From: Zeimonas sp964538505
Lineage (GTDB): Bacteria; Pseudomonadota; Gammaproteobacteria; Burkholderiales; Burkholderiaceae_E
NCBI GenBank assembly: GCA_964538505.1
Contig: CAZIDY010000003.1
Coordinates: 62,001-126,000 of the forward strand
Direction: 5' to 3'
DNA length: 64,000 nt
Under the pieces are notes generated by a model. That model was given only the letters and a program-made list of their open reading frames with translations. It did no database searches and was not told the origin of the DNA. Shown here one piece after another: positions 1-8,724 of the stretch. How positions within the stretch are numbered: position 1 is the first letter of the stretch; each line of letters starts with the position of its first letter. A program made the position numbers and the translations under genes.

Positions 1-366
1 AAGCGCCTGTTCTACGAACAACCGGACGCTTTGCTGCACGCAGGCCCTTTCGAGAAACGTAGAGAGGGGCCGCAGGTATCCGCGCCGGAGCGTGCCCTGC
101 TGGAGCTCTTGAGCGAGGTCGGCGTGCGCCAGCCGTTGCAGGAAGCCCGCGAACTCGTCGAAAGCGCCTACAGCCTGCGTGCCGACGTGCTGCGTGAGCT
201 GTTGCAGCACTGTACGAGCGTCAAGACCGTGCGTTTGTGCATCCAGCTTGGCCGCGAAGCTTCGCTGCCCTGGGCGGCCCGGCTCGATCCGGCTACGCTG
301 CCGACGGGCAGTGATCGGCCCTGGGTATCCCGATCGGCAAACGGCCTGCTGGTGCTCAAGCCATGA
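1..366 (+). CDS. AbiEi-family antitoxin, C-terminal part (5' end outside window)
   Basis: The frame is open from base 1 to a TGA at 364-366, so only the last 121 residues are visible and the true start lies upstream. The fragment has an SAPERALLELL stretch followed by a helical region and the ending NGLLVLKP, which fits the C-terminal domain of AbiEi-type (type IV) antitoxins. The next gene is an AbiEii nucleotidyltransferase whose ATG overlaps this stop by 4 bp, the standard AbiE order. Family knowledge: AbiEi represses the operon and counteracts AbiEii without needing to bind it. The identification rests mainly on the neighbour, because the DNA-binding N-terminus is not in view. Confidence 0.8.
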   Translation, partial: KRLFYEQPDALLHAGPFEKRREGPQVSAPERALLELLSEVGVRQPLQEARELVESAYSLRADVLRELLQHCTSVKTVRLCIQLGREASLPWAARLDPATLPTGSDRPWVSRSANGLLVLKP

Positions 367-1286
367 ATCCGGTCTACCTCGATACCGCGCGCCTGCTGAC
401 GCAGGTCGCGCCCTTCGTGTTCGTGGATGACACCTTCGCGTTGAAAGGCGGCACGGCGATCAACTTGTTCGTGCGCGACATGCCGCGCCTGTCGGTCGAT
501 CTCGATCTGCTTTTTACCGACCATGCGCCGCAGCGCGATGAGGCGCTGGCTCGAATCAGCGAAGCCGTCCGGCACGCCGCCGAGCGGTTGAACAGGCGCG
601 GGTTCCAGACACATGTACCGGCGGCCGATGCCGGCGAGACGAAGCTGCTGGTGCGTCGAGGACGCATCGAAGTAAAGATCGAAGTGAATTTCGTCATGCG
701 CGGCACCGTGCAGCCCGTGCGCCGTGCTTCGCTCACGCCCGTTGCGCGCGACCTGCTGATGGCTGACCTGGACATCCCGGTGGTGTCGCTGGAAGACTTG
801 TACGGCGGCAAGCTGATTGCAGCACTGGATCGTCAGCACCCGCGTGACCTGTTCGATGTGATGCAACTCTTTGCGCATGAGGGCATCACGCCGGGCATCC
901 GGCGCGCTTTCGTCGTCTATCTCGCCAGCAGCAACCGGCCCGTTCATGAGGTGCTGTTTCCCTCGTTGCGGGACGTCCGGCGCGAGTACGAATTCAACTT
1001 CCAGGGAATGACGATGGAGCCGGCGCCGCTCGATGCGCTCCTCGCCGTGCGAGAACGCATGGTGTGCGAACTCCAGCAGGGGCTGGACGACAACGAGCGG
1101 GGCTTCCTGCTGTCGCTGGTCTCCGGTACGCCCGACTGGCAACTGCTGGACGTTGCGCATCTCGAATACCTGCCGGGCATACGCTGGAAGCTGCGGAACC
1201 TGGCGCAGTTACGAAAGACCGATGCGAAGAAGTTTGCGGAACAGGTCGATACCCTCGCCGCACGGTTTGCACAGGCAGATCGATGA
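363..1286 (+). CDS. AbiEii/AbiGii-family nucleotidyltransferase toxin
   Basis: The 307-residue protein carries the AbiEii nucleotidyltransferase signature near its start: KGGTA at residues 28-32, then an RLSVDLDLLF stretch with the metal-binding Asp pair D46 and D48. A later LEDLYGGKL and PRDLFDV segment is also typical of the family. Family knowledge: AbiEii is the bacteriostatic toxin of type IV toxin-antitoxin/abortive infection modules and transfers nucleotides to RNA targets. Its ATG overlaps the antitoxin stop (ATGA), and its own TGA overlaps the ATG of the downstream methyltransferase. The toxin is therefore translationally coupled to the restriction-like genes as well as to its antitoxin. 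The protein looks full length and intact. Confidence 0.9.
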   Translation: MNPVYLDTARLLTQVAPFVFVDDTFALKGGTAINLFVRDMPRLSVDLDLLFTDHAPQRDEALARISEAVRHAAERLNRRGFQTHVPAADAGETKLLVRRGRIEVKIEVNFVMRGTVQPVRRASLTPVARDLLMADLDIPVVSLEDLYGGKLIAALDRQHPRDLFDVMQLFAHEGITPGIRRAFVVYLASSNRPVHEVLFPSLRDVRREYEFNFQGMTMEPAPLDALLAVRERMVCELQQGLDDNERGFLLSLVSGTPDWQLLDVAHLEYLPGIRWKLRNLAQLRKTDAKKFAEQVDTLAARFAQADR

Positions 1287-1489
1287 ACGCCGTAGAAATC
1301 GAACAAGCCATCACCGACCTTGCGGAGCAGCCCTTCGATCCCGCAGAATTCCCCTACGCCTTCCTCGAGGCCTTCGGCAACAAGGCGACGACCATCAGGC
1401 GCCTGCGTGCCGGGGCTTCGAACAAATCAGACCTCGGCGGCGTTCTCCAGACCAACAACATCCACATCCAGACCTGCGACACGGGGTAG
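1283..1489 (+). pseudogene. Detached N-terminal piece of the MmeI-like methyltransferase (in-frame TAG)
   Basis: An ATG at 1283, overlapping the AbiEii stop as ATGA, opens a frame whose product runs for 68 residues (ending ..TCDTG) and stops at TAG 1487-1489. The same frame continues without any shift into the 859-residue methyltransferase ORF. The simplest reading is one gene of about 933 codons carrying a nonsense codon at position 69. A G-to-T change of a GAG codon would do it. Both sides read as one continuous domain, so this is not a separate small gene. A sequencing error or recoding cannot be excluded from the sequence. Confidence 0.75.
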
Positions 1490-1504
1490 GCGACGAAGTC
1501 GCTC

Positions 1505-4084
1505 GTGGCCCTCAAGGCCAGCCCGGCGACGGCCAAGGCCAAGGCGAAGTTCGTGCTCGCCACCGACGGGATCGATTTCGAGGCCGAAGATCTGACCAGC
1601 GGCGAGACCGTTGCCTGCGCGTACAAGGACTTCCCCGACCACTTCGGCTTCTTCCTGCCGCTGGCTGGTATCAGCACTGTTCGTCAGATCAGCGAAAACG
1701 CCTTTGACATTCGAGCGACCAGTCGCCTGAACCGGCTGTACGTCGAACTGCTGAAAGACAACCCTGAATGGGGCACGGCAAACCGTCGCCACGACATGAA
1801 CAAGTTCATGGCGCGGCTGATCTTCTGCTTCTTCGCCGAGGACACCGACATCTTCGTCGGCAAGGGCCGCTTCACTGAAACCGTTGCGCAAATGAGCGCC
1901 AAGGACTCGTCGAACACACACGAGATTCTCGCCACGTTGTTCCGCGCCATGAACACCACGCGCGAGGACCGGGCCGCAGCCGGGATTCCCCGGTGGGCCG
2001 ATGGTTTCCCCTACGTTAACGGGCAGTTGTTCTCGGGCGGCGACGAAGTGCCGCGATTCAGGAAGATCGCCCGATCCTATCTGTTACACGTCGGCGGCCT
2101 AGACTGGACCAAGATCAATCCAGACATCTTTGGCTCGATGATCCAGGCCGTCGCCGAGGACGAGGAGCGCGGCGAGTTGGGGATGCATTACACGAGCGTT
2201 CCCAACATTCTCAAGGTACTAAACCCACTGTTCCTCGACGACCTGCGTTCCAGGTTGGAAGAGGCCGGCGACAACCCGCGCACTCTATTGAATTTGCGCA
2301 AGCGCATGGCGAAGATTAGGGTCTTCGATCCGGCCTGCGGTTCCGGAAACTTTCTTGTCATCGCCTACAAGGAGATGCGCGCCGTAGAGGCCGAGATTAA
2401 CCGGCGGCGCGGTGAGCCGGATAGTGCATCAGAGATCCCACTTACGAACTTTCGCGGAATCGAGTTGCGCGATTTTCCGGCGGAAATTGCGCGCCTCGCG
2501 CTGGTCATCACCGAGTATCAATGCGATGTGCTATATCGCGGTCAGAAGCTGGCCTTGGCAGAGTTCCTGCCTCTGCGCAATGAGAACTGGATCACCTGCG
2601 GTAACGCGCTGCGGCTCGATTGGTTGAGTCTTATGGGAGTTGGTGGATCTGGCGTGAAGCTGGTTTCGGACGACCTTCTGCAAACACGGCTCGATCAGGC
2701 TGAGATCAACTTCGAGAATGAGGGCGGGGAGACATATATCTGCGGCAATCCGCCGTATCTCGGGAACACATGGCAATCCGCCGAGCAGAAGTCCGAAATC
2801 CGGAACGTGGTGAATGGCCGCACAAGTTCCCCAGGATTTCTCGACTATGTGGCGGGTTGGTTTCTCAAGGCAGCGGACTACATTCAGCGTGCGGGCGGCG
2901 TGGCCGCGTTCGTCAGCACGAACTCGATCTGCCAGGGACAGGCCGTGCCGATTCTTTGGCCGATAGTTTACGGTACGGGCTGCGACATCCTGTTCGCCTA
3001 TACCTCGTTCAAATGGGCCAACCTGGCCAGCCACAATGCAGGAGTGACGGTAGTCGTCGTTGGCATTGGCGCGGCGACTAGTGTAGTGCGTCGCCTTTAC
3101 GATCATCAGGATGATGGTCAAGTTGTGCTGCGTGAAGGTTCATCCATCGCGCCCTACCTGATCATCGGCGGGCGCGTGATCGTCGAGAAGCGCAAGCAAC
3201 CGTTTTCGGATCTGGCGGTGATGGAGTTCGGCAACAAGCCAAGCGACGGCGGTCACCTCTTACTAACTCGCGTCGAACTTGAATCGCTTGATCTCTCCGA
3301 TGAACAGCAGCAACGATTAACTCGACGCATCTATGGGTCACAGGAGTTCATAAACAACAGTTTGCGGTACTGCCTATGGATTGAAGATAAAGACTTGTCG
3401 GAAGCAACCTCGATTCCGGCGATAGATAGTCGCGTCAAGGCTGTGCGCGCATTGCGTCTTGCAAGCCCGGACAAGGGCGCAAGAAACATTCTTGCCAAGC
3501 GCCCGCACCAACTCAAGCTGATGCGGATCGGTCGGGAGCACGCGATATTCGTCGGCGCGATCTCATCCGAAAATCGTGACTATCTTCCGGTCGGTCTAAT
3601 AGACAACACGGCTACGGTCACGAACAAGGCGTTTGCTCTTTACGACGCCCCCATTTGGAACCTAGCCCTGATCGCCTCACGCCTTCACTGGGTCTGGATA
3701 GGTGCCGTCTGCGTGCGACTGGAAATGCGGTTCTCCTATTCCAACACCCTCGGCTGGAACACATTTCCCGTACCGACGCTCACCGACAAGAACAAGACCG
3801 ACCTCACTCGTTGCGCGGAAGACATCCTGCTTGCACGGGAACATCACTTCCCGGCCACCGTCGCGGATCTGTACGACTCCAAGAACATGCCTGCCGCTCT
3901 TCGAGCCGCCCATGATCGCAATGACGAAGTGCTGGAGCGCATCTACATAGGCCGTCGCTTCAAGAACGACACCGAGCGCCTGGAAAAGCTGTTCGAACTC
4001 TACACCAGGATGACAGCGGCAACGGACAAGGTACCGACGAGAAAAGACGCGGCGAAAATGGCTGCCGCCAGAAACAGAGCATGA
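1505..4084 (+). CDS. MmeI-like N6-adenine DNA methyltransferase (main ORF, N-terminus cut off by a stop)
   Basis: The SAM-binding motif DPACGSGNF lies at 2327-2353 and the catalytic NPPY motif of N6-adenine methylases at 2747-2758. The domain order matches the MmeI family: a helicase-spacer-like region (FMARLIFCFFAEDTDIF, 1808-1858), the methylase core, a target-recognition region (about 3150-3780, AT-richer, as target-recognition domains often are), and a C-terminal domain with the family-typical ADLYDSKNMP. I see no PD-(D/E)XK nuclease site, so cleavage would have to come from a partner. If translated from GTG 1505, the product lacks the first 74 residues, and there is no good ribosome site there. 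The stop overlaps the next ATG at 4081. Confidence 0.85.
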   Translation: MALKASPATAKAKAKFVLATDGIDFEAEDLTSGETVACAYKDFPDHFGFFLPLAGISTVRQISENAFDIRATSRLNRLYVELLKDNPEWGTANRRHDMNKFMARLIFCFFAEDTDIFVGKGRFTETVAQMSAKDSSNTHEILATLFRAMNTTREDRAAAGIPRWADGFPYVNGQLFSGGDEVPRFRKIARSYLLHVGGLDWTKINPDIFGSMIQAVAEDEERGELGMHYTSVPNILKVLNPLFLDDLRSRLEEAGDNPRTLLNLRKRMAKIRVFDPACGSGNFLVIAYKEMRAVEAEINRRRGEPDSASEIPLTNFRGIELRDFPAEIARLALVITEYQCDVLYRGQKLALAEFLPLRNENWITCGNALRLDWLSLMGVGGSGVKLVSDDLLQTRLDQAEINFENEGGETYICGNPPYLGNTWQSAEQKSEIRNVVNGRTSSPGFLDYVAGWFLKAADYIQRAGGVAAFVSTNSICQGQAVPILWPIVYGTGCDILFAYTSFKWANLASHNAGVTVVVVGIGAATSVVRRLYDHQDDGQVVLREGSSIAPYLIIGGRVIVEKRKQPFSDLAVMEFGNKPSDGGHLLLTRVELESLDLSDEQQQRLTRRIYGSQEFINNSLRYCLWIEDKDLSEATSIPAIDSRVKAVRALRLASPDKGARNILAKRPHQLKLMRIGREHAIFVGAISSENRDYLPVGLIDNTATVTNKAFALYDAPIWNLALIASRLHWVWIGAVCVRLEMRFSYSNTLGWNTFPVPTLTDKNKTDLTRCAEDILLAREHHFPATVADLYDSKNMPAALRAAHDRNDEVLERIYIGRRFKNDTERLEKLFELYTRMTAATDKVPTRKDAAKMAAARNRA

Positions 4085-5415
4085 ACCAACCCGAGCCTTT
4101 GCAGCCAGCGTACGACTTCTCTTCCGCCCCGGAACCCGTCAACCTGCTTCGAGGAGCGGTGGAAGTTGGCTTAGGCAATCACACATTGGCGGGAACGGCT
4201 GACCTGCAGCTGCGATTTCTCCCCGGGCCGCGTGTGATGTTTCACGCAATCGTTCAAGGCACGGCTGAGTCGTCGTTCCTTCTTGCCTTCAACGACCCGG
4301 ATGAACTTTCGCTTTCGTTCAGCGGTCATAGGATCGAAGGGTTCCGTGGAAGGTATAAGGCGGATCTCGATACGTTGGAACTGGACTGGCACCCAAGATC
4401 AGAACCGGTGATGTTGTGCGACATGCAGTCAAAGACTTCAGTCGCGGCAATCCTTCACCTCTTTAATTTCCCTGATTTCCGAGGTAGTCAGCATCAGACG
4501 ACCGCAGCGCCTGCCGGGTGCGCCATGCTCGTGCTGGAGTCCGGGGAGTGGCGAATTTTCCTCCAGTCATTACCGAACAACACCACTAATAAAGCATGGG
4601 AGCGAATCAAGGAAGAAGGCGGCTGTTTCCTGACGCATGTGGCGAAGTTGGAGCGCAAGGACGGCAATCTCTTCTCCGGGGAAGACGCCCGCGAACAACG
4701 CGTTCTCCTTGGCAACTTCCTTTCGTTCACCAAGGGTGCACGTTGCGAGACCGTATGTGAAGTAGGACTTGATGCCACGGGAGAGAAAACTTGGGAGACC
4801 TTTGCTTCCCCCGGCATCGGCAACCCGCCCTATTCGTGGTTCAACCCCTTCAAGGGGAATCAGGCGGAGATTCTGTACCCGCTGTTCGCAAGGCGCTGGC
4901 AGCAGTCGAGGGAATGGAAGGACTGTCTGCACTCAGCAATCTACTGGTATGCGCAGGCCAACACGAGTGGCGGCTCGCCGAGCATCGACGCGGCCATCAT
5001 CCTGGCGCAAGCTGCATTGGAGCGATTGGCACATCATCACTTGGTCGTTGACAGGACGATGATCTCGCCAGAAGGGCTCGAACGACTGAAGCCATCGGAC
5101 CGCCTGCGGCTGCTGTTCTCCAATCTGGGCATACCTCTCGGGATTAGTGCCGCAACGCCAGATATTCAGAAGGTGGCATCCCGCTTCAAGTGGGTCGATG
5201 CGCCACATGCCATTACGGACATCCGCAACGCTTTGGTCCATCCAGTCAGCAAGAAGCAAGTCGCCGATTGCTTCTTCGATGCGTGGAAGCTGAGTCTCTG
5301 GTATCTGGAGTTGACTGTGCTGGCCTTGTGCGGCTACGACGACACCTACACCAGTCGGTTAACCGCGAGGTATGTAACCGAATCAGAGAAAGTGCCATGG
5401 GAAAAAAAGGCATGA
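4081..5415 (+). CDS. HEPN-domain protein of unknown function in the methyltransferase-helicase operon
   Basis: This 444-residue protein is not a family I recognise as a whole. The N-terminal half is beta-rich, with alternating short strands and no catalytic motif I can name. The C-terminal 150 residues are helical and contain RNALVH at residues 382-387, the Rx4H motif with a polar residue after the Arg that marks HEPN RNases. The layout (beta domain plus C-terminal HEPN) resembles ApeA-type anti-phage proteins, but I cannot confirm homology. It is coupled on both sides: its ATG overlaps the methyltransferase stop, and its TGA overlaps the helicase ATG at 5412. A role as RNA-degrading effector or sensor of the operon is an inference. 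Confidence 0.6.
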   Translation: MNQPEPLQPAYDFSSAPEPVNLLRGAVEVGLGNHTLAGTADLQLRFLPGPRVMFHAIVQGTAESSFLLAFNDPDELSLSFSGHRIEGFRGRYKADLDTLELDWHPRSEPVMLCDMQSKTSVAAILHLFNFPDFRGSQHQTTAAPAGCAMLVLESGEWRIFLQSLPNNTTNKAWERIKEEGGCFLTHVAKLERKDGNLFSGEDAREQRVLLGNFLSFTKGARCETVCEVGLDATGEKTWETFASPGIGNPPYSWFNPFKGNQAEILYPLFARRWQQSREWKDCLHSAIYWYAQANTSGGSPSIDAAIILAQAALERLAHHHLVVDRTMISPEGLERLKPSDRLRLLFSNLGIPLGISAATPDIQKVASRFKWVDAPHAITDIRNALVHPVSKKQVADCFFDAWKLSLWYLELTVLALCGYDDTYTSRLTARYVTESEKVPWEKKA

Positions 5416-7472
5416 GCGAGAAGATCAAGTCCGTACCGTCCGTTTCCGTCACCTACGCCCGCAACGGCTCATCCACCAAGGCCAATGCGCTGGGCATGCG
5501 GCCCATGCAGGAACGCGCCTACGAGAAGCGTGGTGAGCAATACCTGCTCATCAAGTCACCACCGGCGTCAGGCAAGAGCCGCGCCCTCATGTTCATCGCG
5601 CTCGACAAGTTGCAGAGCCAGGGCTTGAAGCAGGCCATCATCGTGGTACCGGAGAAGTCCATCGGAGCGAGCTTCAACGACGAGCCGCTGTCGAAGTACG
5701 GCTTCTGGTCCGACTGGCAGGTCGAGCCGAAGTGGAATCTATGCCATGCGCCGGGCAACGAAAATGGCGGCAAGGTGAAGTCGCTGGGCGCGTTCCTCGA
5801 AGGCGACGACAAGGTGCTGGTCTGCACCCACGCCACTTTCCGCTTTGCGGTCGATGCTTACGGCGTGGAGGCATTCGACGAACGTTTGATCGCTGTCGAT
5901 GAGTTCCACCACGTTTCGGCCAATCCGGATAACAGACTCGGCCAGCATCTGGGGCAGTTCATCGCGCGGGACAAGACGCACATCGTCGCCATGACCGGCT
6001 CCTACTTTCGAGGCGATGCCGAGGCCGTGCTGGCCCCGCAGGACGAGTCGAAGTTCGATACCGTCACCTACACCTACTACGAACAGCTCAACGGCTACGA
6101 GTACCTCAAGCAGCTTGATATCGGCTACTTCTTCTACAGCGGCTCTTATGTCGACGACATCCTCGATGTCCTCGACCCCGACGAGAAGACCATCATCCAT
6201 ATCCCCAACGTCAATTCGCGTGAAAGTACGAAGGACAAGATGCGCGAGGTGGAGCACATTGTCGAGGCGCTGGGAGAATGGCAGGGTATCGACGCCGCGA
6301 CCGGCTTCCAGCTCGTCAGGCGGCCCGATGGCGGCATGCTACGCATCGCCGACCTGGTCGATGATGATGCCGCGAAGCGTGACAGCGTATCGGCTGCCCT
6401 GAAAGACCCGGCGCAGAAGAACAACCGTGACCACGTGGACATCATCATCGCGCTGGGCATGGCAAAGGAAGGTTTCGACTGGATCTGGTGCGAACACGCG
6501 CTGACCGTTGGCTACCGCGCCAGCCTGACCGAGGTCGTGCAGATCATCGGCCGTGCCACGCGCGATGCACCGGGCAAGACGCGCGCGAGGTTTACCAACC
6601 TGATCGCGGAACCGGATGCGACCGAGGAAGCGGTCACCGAGGCCGTCAACGATACGTTGAAGGCGATTGCGGCAAGCCTGCTGATGGAACAGGTTCTTGC
6701 GCCGCGCTTCGAGTTCAAGCCAAAGAATCCCGACAGCGGCCCGACACCTGACTTCGACTATGGCGACGGGGGTTACGTCCCGAGCCGCTGCAATATCGGA
6801 GTCAACGAGCAGACAGGGACGTACCAGATCGAGATCCAGGGCATTGCCGAGCCCAGAAGCAAGGAAGCGGCGCGCATCTGCCGAGAAGACCTGAACGAGG
6901 TGATTGCGGCCTTCGTGCAGGACAAACCGACGATCGAGCGCGGCCTGTTCGATGAGGAACTGGTGCCCGAAGAGCTGACGCAGGTCCGCATGGGCAAGAT
7001 CATCAAGGACAGGTATCCGGAACTCGACATCGAAGACCAGGAGGCCGTGCGCCAGCACGCCATCGCCGCGCTGAATCTCACGCAGCAGGCCAAGCGGCTT
7101 GTCACCGAAGGCGAGGGCGACGGGTCGCCCAACACTGCACTGATCACCGGTGTGCGTCGCTTCGCGATGGACGTGCGCGAGCTGGACATCGACCTCATCG
7201 ATCGCATCAATCCCTTCAGCGAGGCCTACGCCATTCTTGCCAAGACCATGAGCGAGGATCGCTTGAAGCAGGTCGCGATGGCCATCTCGGCCAAGCGCAC
7301 GAGCCTGACACCGGACGAGGCAAAGGAATTGGCCGTTCGCGCCGTCCAGTTCAAGAAGGAACGAGGCCGCATACCGGCGCTCGACTCCCAGGATGCGTGG
7401 GAGCGACGCATGGCCGAAGGTGCGGCCGCCTTCATGCGCTTCAAATCAGAAGGGCGTTATGAGTCCCTCTGA
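5412..7472 (+). CDS. DEAD/DEAH-box (SF2) helicase
   Basis: A 686-residue SF2 helicase with a Walker A motif PPASGKS (residues 50-56), a Walker B/DEFH box (163-166), motif III-like MTGSYF, and motif VI QIIGRATR (377-384). I chose the ATG at 5412 because it overlaps the upstream stop as ATGA, like the other junctions here; an in-frame ATG at 5397 would add five residues. The C-terminal 250 residues are helical and lack a nuclease motif. In restriction and restriction-like systems such helicases translocate DNA between a modification unit and a nuclease. The flanking methyltransferase and GIY-YIG genes suggest the same role here. Confidence 0.88.
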   Translation: MSEKIKSVPSVSVTYARNGSSTKANALGMRPMQERAYEKRGEQYLLIKSPPASGKSRALMFIALDKLQSQGLKQAIIVVPEKSIGASFNDEPLSKYGFWSDWQVEPKWNLCHAPGNENGGKVKSLGAFLEGDDKVLVCTHATFRFAVDAYGVEAFDERLIAVDEFHHVSANPDNRLGQHLGQFIARDKTHIVAMTGSYFRGDAEAVLAPQDESKFDTVTYTYYEQLNGYEYLKQLDIGYFFYSGSYVDDILDVLDPDEKTIIHIPNVNSRESTKDKMREVEHIVEALGEWQGIDAATGFQLVRRPDGGMLRIADLVDDDAAKRDSVSAALKDPAQKNNRDHVDIIIALGMAKEGFDWIWCEHALTVGYRASLTEVVQIIGRATRDAPGKTRARFTNLIAEPDATEEAVTEAVNDTLKAIAASLLMEQVLAPRFEFKPKNPDSGPTPDFDYGDGGYVPSRCNIGVNEQTGTYQIEIQGIAEPRSKEAARICREDLNEVIAAFVQDKPTIERGLFDEELVPEELTQVRMGKIIKDRYPELDIEDQEAVRQHAIAALNLTQQAKRLVTEGEGDGSPNTALITGVRRFAMDVRELDIDLIDRINPFSEAYAILAKTMSEDRLKQVAMAISAKRTSLTPDEAKELAVRAVQFKKERGRIPALDSQDAWERRMAEGAAAFMRFKSEGRYESL

Positions 7473-8646
7473 CCTGGACGCCATTGCTGCGGAGCTTTCC
7501 GAGTTTGCGCCGCCCGAGAAGAAGGACGGACGCCCGGCCAGCGAGGAGCGCGTCATCGCAGGCTTCGAGGAAATCCAACGCTTCACCGAAAAGCACGGAC
7601 GCGCGCCCCAGCACGGTGAAGACCGCGACATTTTCGAGCGCTTGTACGCCGTGCGACTCGACCGCTTGCGTGCGCTGCCGGACTGCCGCATCTTGCTCGA
7701 GCCGCTCGATCATCAAGGCTTGCTTGCCGCTGCGCCAGCCGCTGCCGCTCCGACAGAGGAAACCATCGACATCGATGCTCTGGCTGCCGAATTGACTGGC
7801 GTGGCCGACGCCGACGACATTACGGTCCTTCGTCATGTCCGCACCAGCGTCGAAAAGCGTGCCGCCGAGGAAGTCGCGGATCGCAAGCCCTGCGAGGACT
7901 TCGAGGCCTTTCGGCCCTTGTTCGAGCGCGTCCAAACGGAGATCAGGACCGGCTTGCGCCAGTCCCAGCCCATAGAGCCGGGCCGCCGTGCGATCGAGGT
8001 CGGGGACTTCTTCGTTCTGGATGGCCTGACGCTCTACGTCGCGGAGGTCGGCGAGCCGCTGAAAACCACTGCCGGAGAAGTGGATCGCCGTCTGCGCCTG
8101 ATCTTCTCCAACGAGACCGAGAGCAATCTGCTGCTGCGCTCGCTTCAGCGCGCGTTCTACAACGACCCCGCCGCAAGGCGCCTGGCCTCGCCGGAAAGCA
8201 GGCAACTGTCCTTCGGGGGTGAGTTCGAGGCCGATGATGTCGAAAGCGGCACGATCTACGTCCTGCGCTCTCTTTCCGATCACCCCTATGTCGCGCAGCA
8301 TCGCGACATCCTTCATAAGGTGGGGGTGACCGGCGGCAGGGTGGAGACGCGCATCGCCGATGCGGAACACGACTCTACCTATCTGTTAGCGAAGGTCGAA
8401 GTAGTGGCGACTTACAAGCTCGCAGGCATCAACCGCACCCGGATGGAAGACCTGTTCCACAGGCTGTTCGCTCCTTCGCGGTTGAACATCACCATCAACG
8501 ACCGCTTCGGTCACCCCGTGAACCCCAGGGAGTGGTTCCTCGTTCCGCTGTTCGTCATCGATGAGGCCGTTACGCGAATCAAGGATGGCAGCATCACCGA
8601 CTACATCTACGATCCCGGTGTCGCAAAGCTGGTGAAGGCGGATTAG
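7459..8646 (+). CDS. GIY-YIG nuclease family protein (T5orf172-like)
   Basis: The last 130 residues of this 395-residue protein form a GIY-YIG-type domain: GTIYVLRS at residues 264-271, followed by KVGVTGG with an R (VETRI) and, further on, an E in the ..MEDLFHRLF helix. This arrangement matches T5orf172/MUG113-type GIY-YIG nucleases. The N-terminal 250 residues are helical, Ala/Glu/Asp-rich and probably a protein- or DNA-binding arm. The ATG at 7459 lies 14 bp inside the helicase gene, so the two are coupled. It is the only recognisable nuclease of the operon and is the likely DNA-cleaving subunit (inference). Confidence 0.8.
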   Translation: MSPSDLDAIAAELSEFAPPEKKDGRPASEERVIAGFEEIQRFTEKHGRAPQHGEDRDIFERLYAVRLDRLRALPDCRILLEPLDHQGLLAAAPAAAAPTEETIDIDALAAELTGVADADDITVLRHVRTSVEKRAAEEVADRKPCEDFEAFRPLFERVQTEIRTGLRQSQPIEPGRRAIEVGDFFVLDGLTLYVAEVGEPLKTTAGEVDRRLRLIFSNETESNLLLRSLQRAFYNDPAARRLASPESRQLSFGGEFEADDVESGTIYVLRSLSDHPYVAQHRDILHKVGVTGGRVETRIADAEHDSTYLLAKVEVVATYKLAGINRTRMEDLFHRLFAPSRLNITINDRFGHPVNPREWFLVPLFVIDEAVTRIKDGSITDYIYDPGVAKLVKAD

Positions 8647-8724
8647 TTTGAGATGCCATTGAAGTCTACTGACGAAAGCTGCGAGGGCTCCGCCGCACCG
8701 AGCTAGCCAAAGATTGGGGCGATT

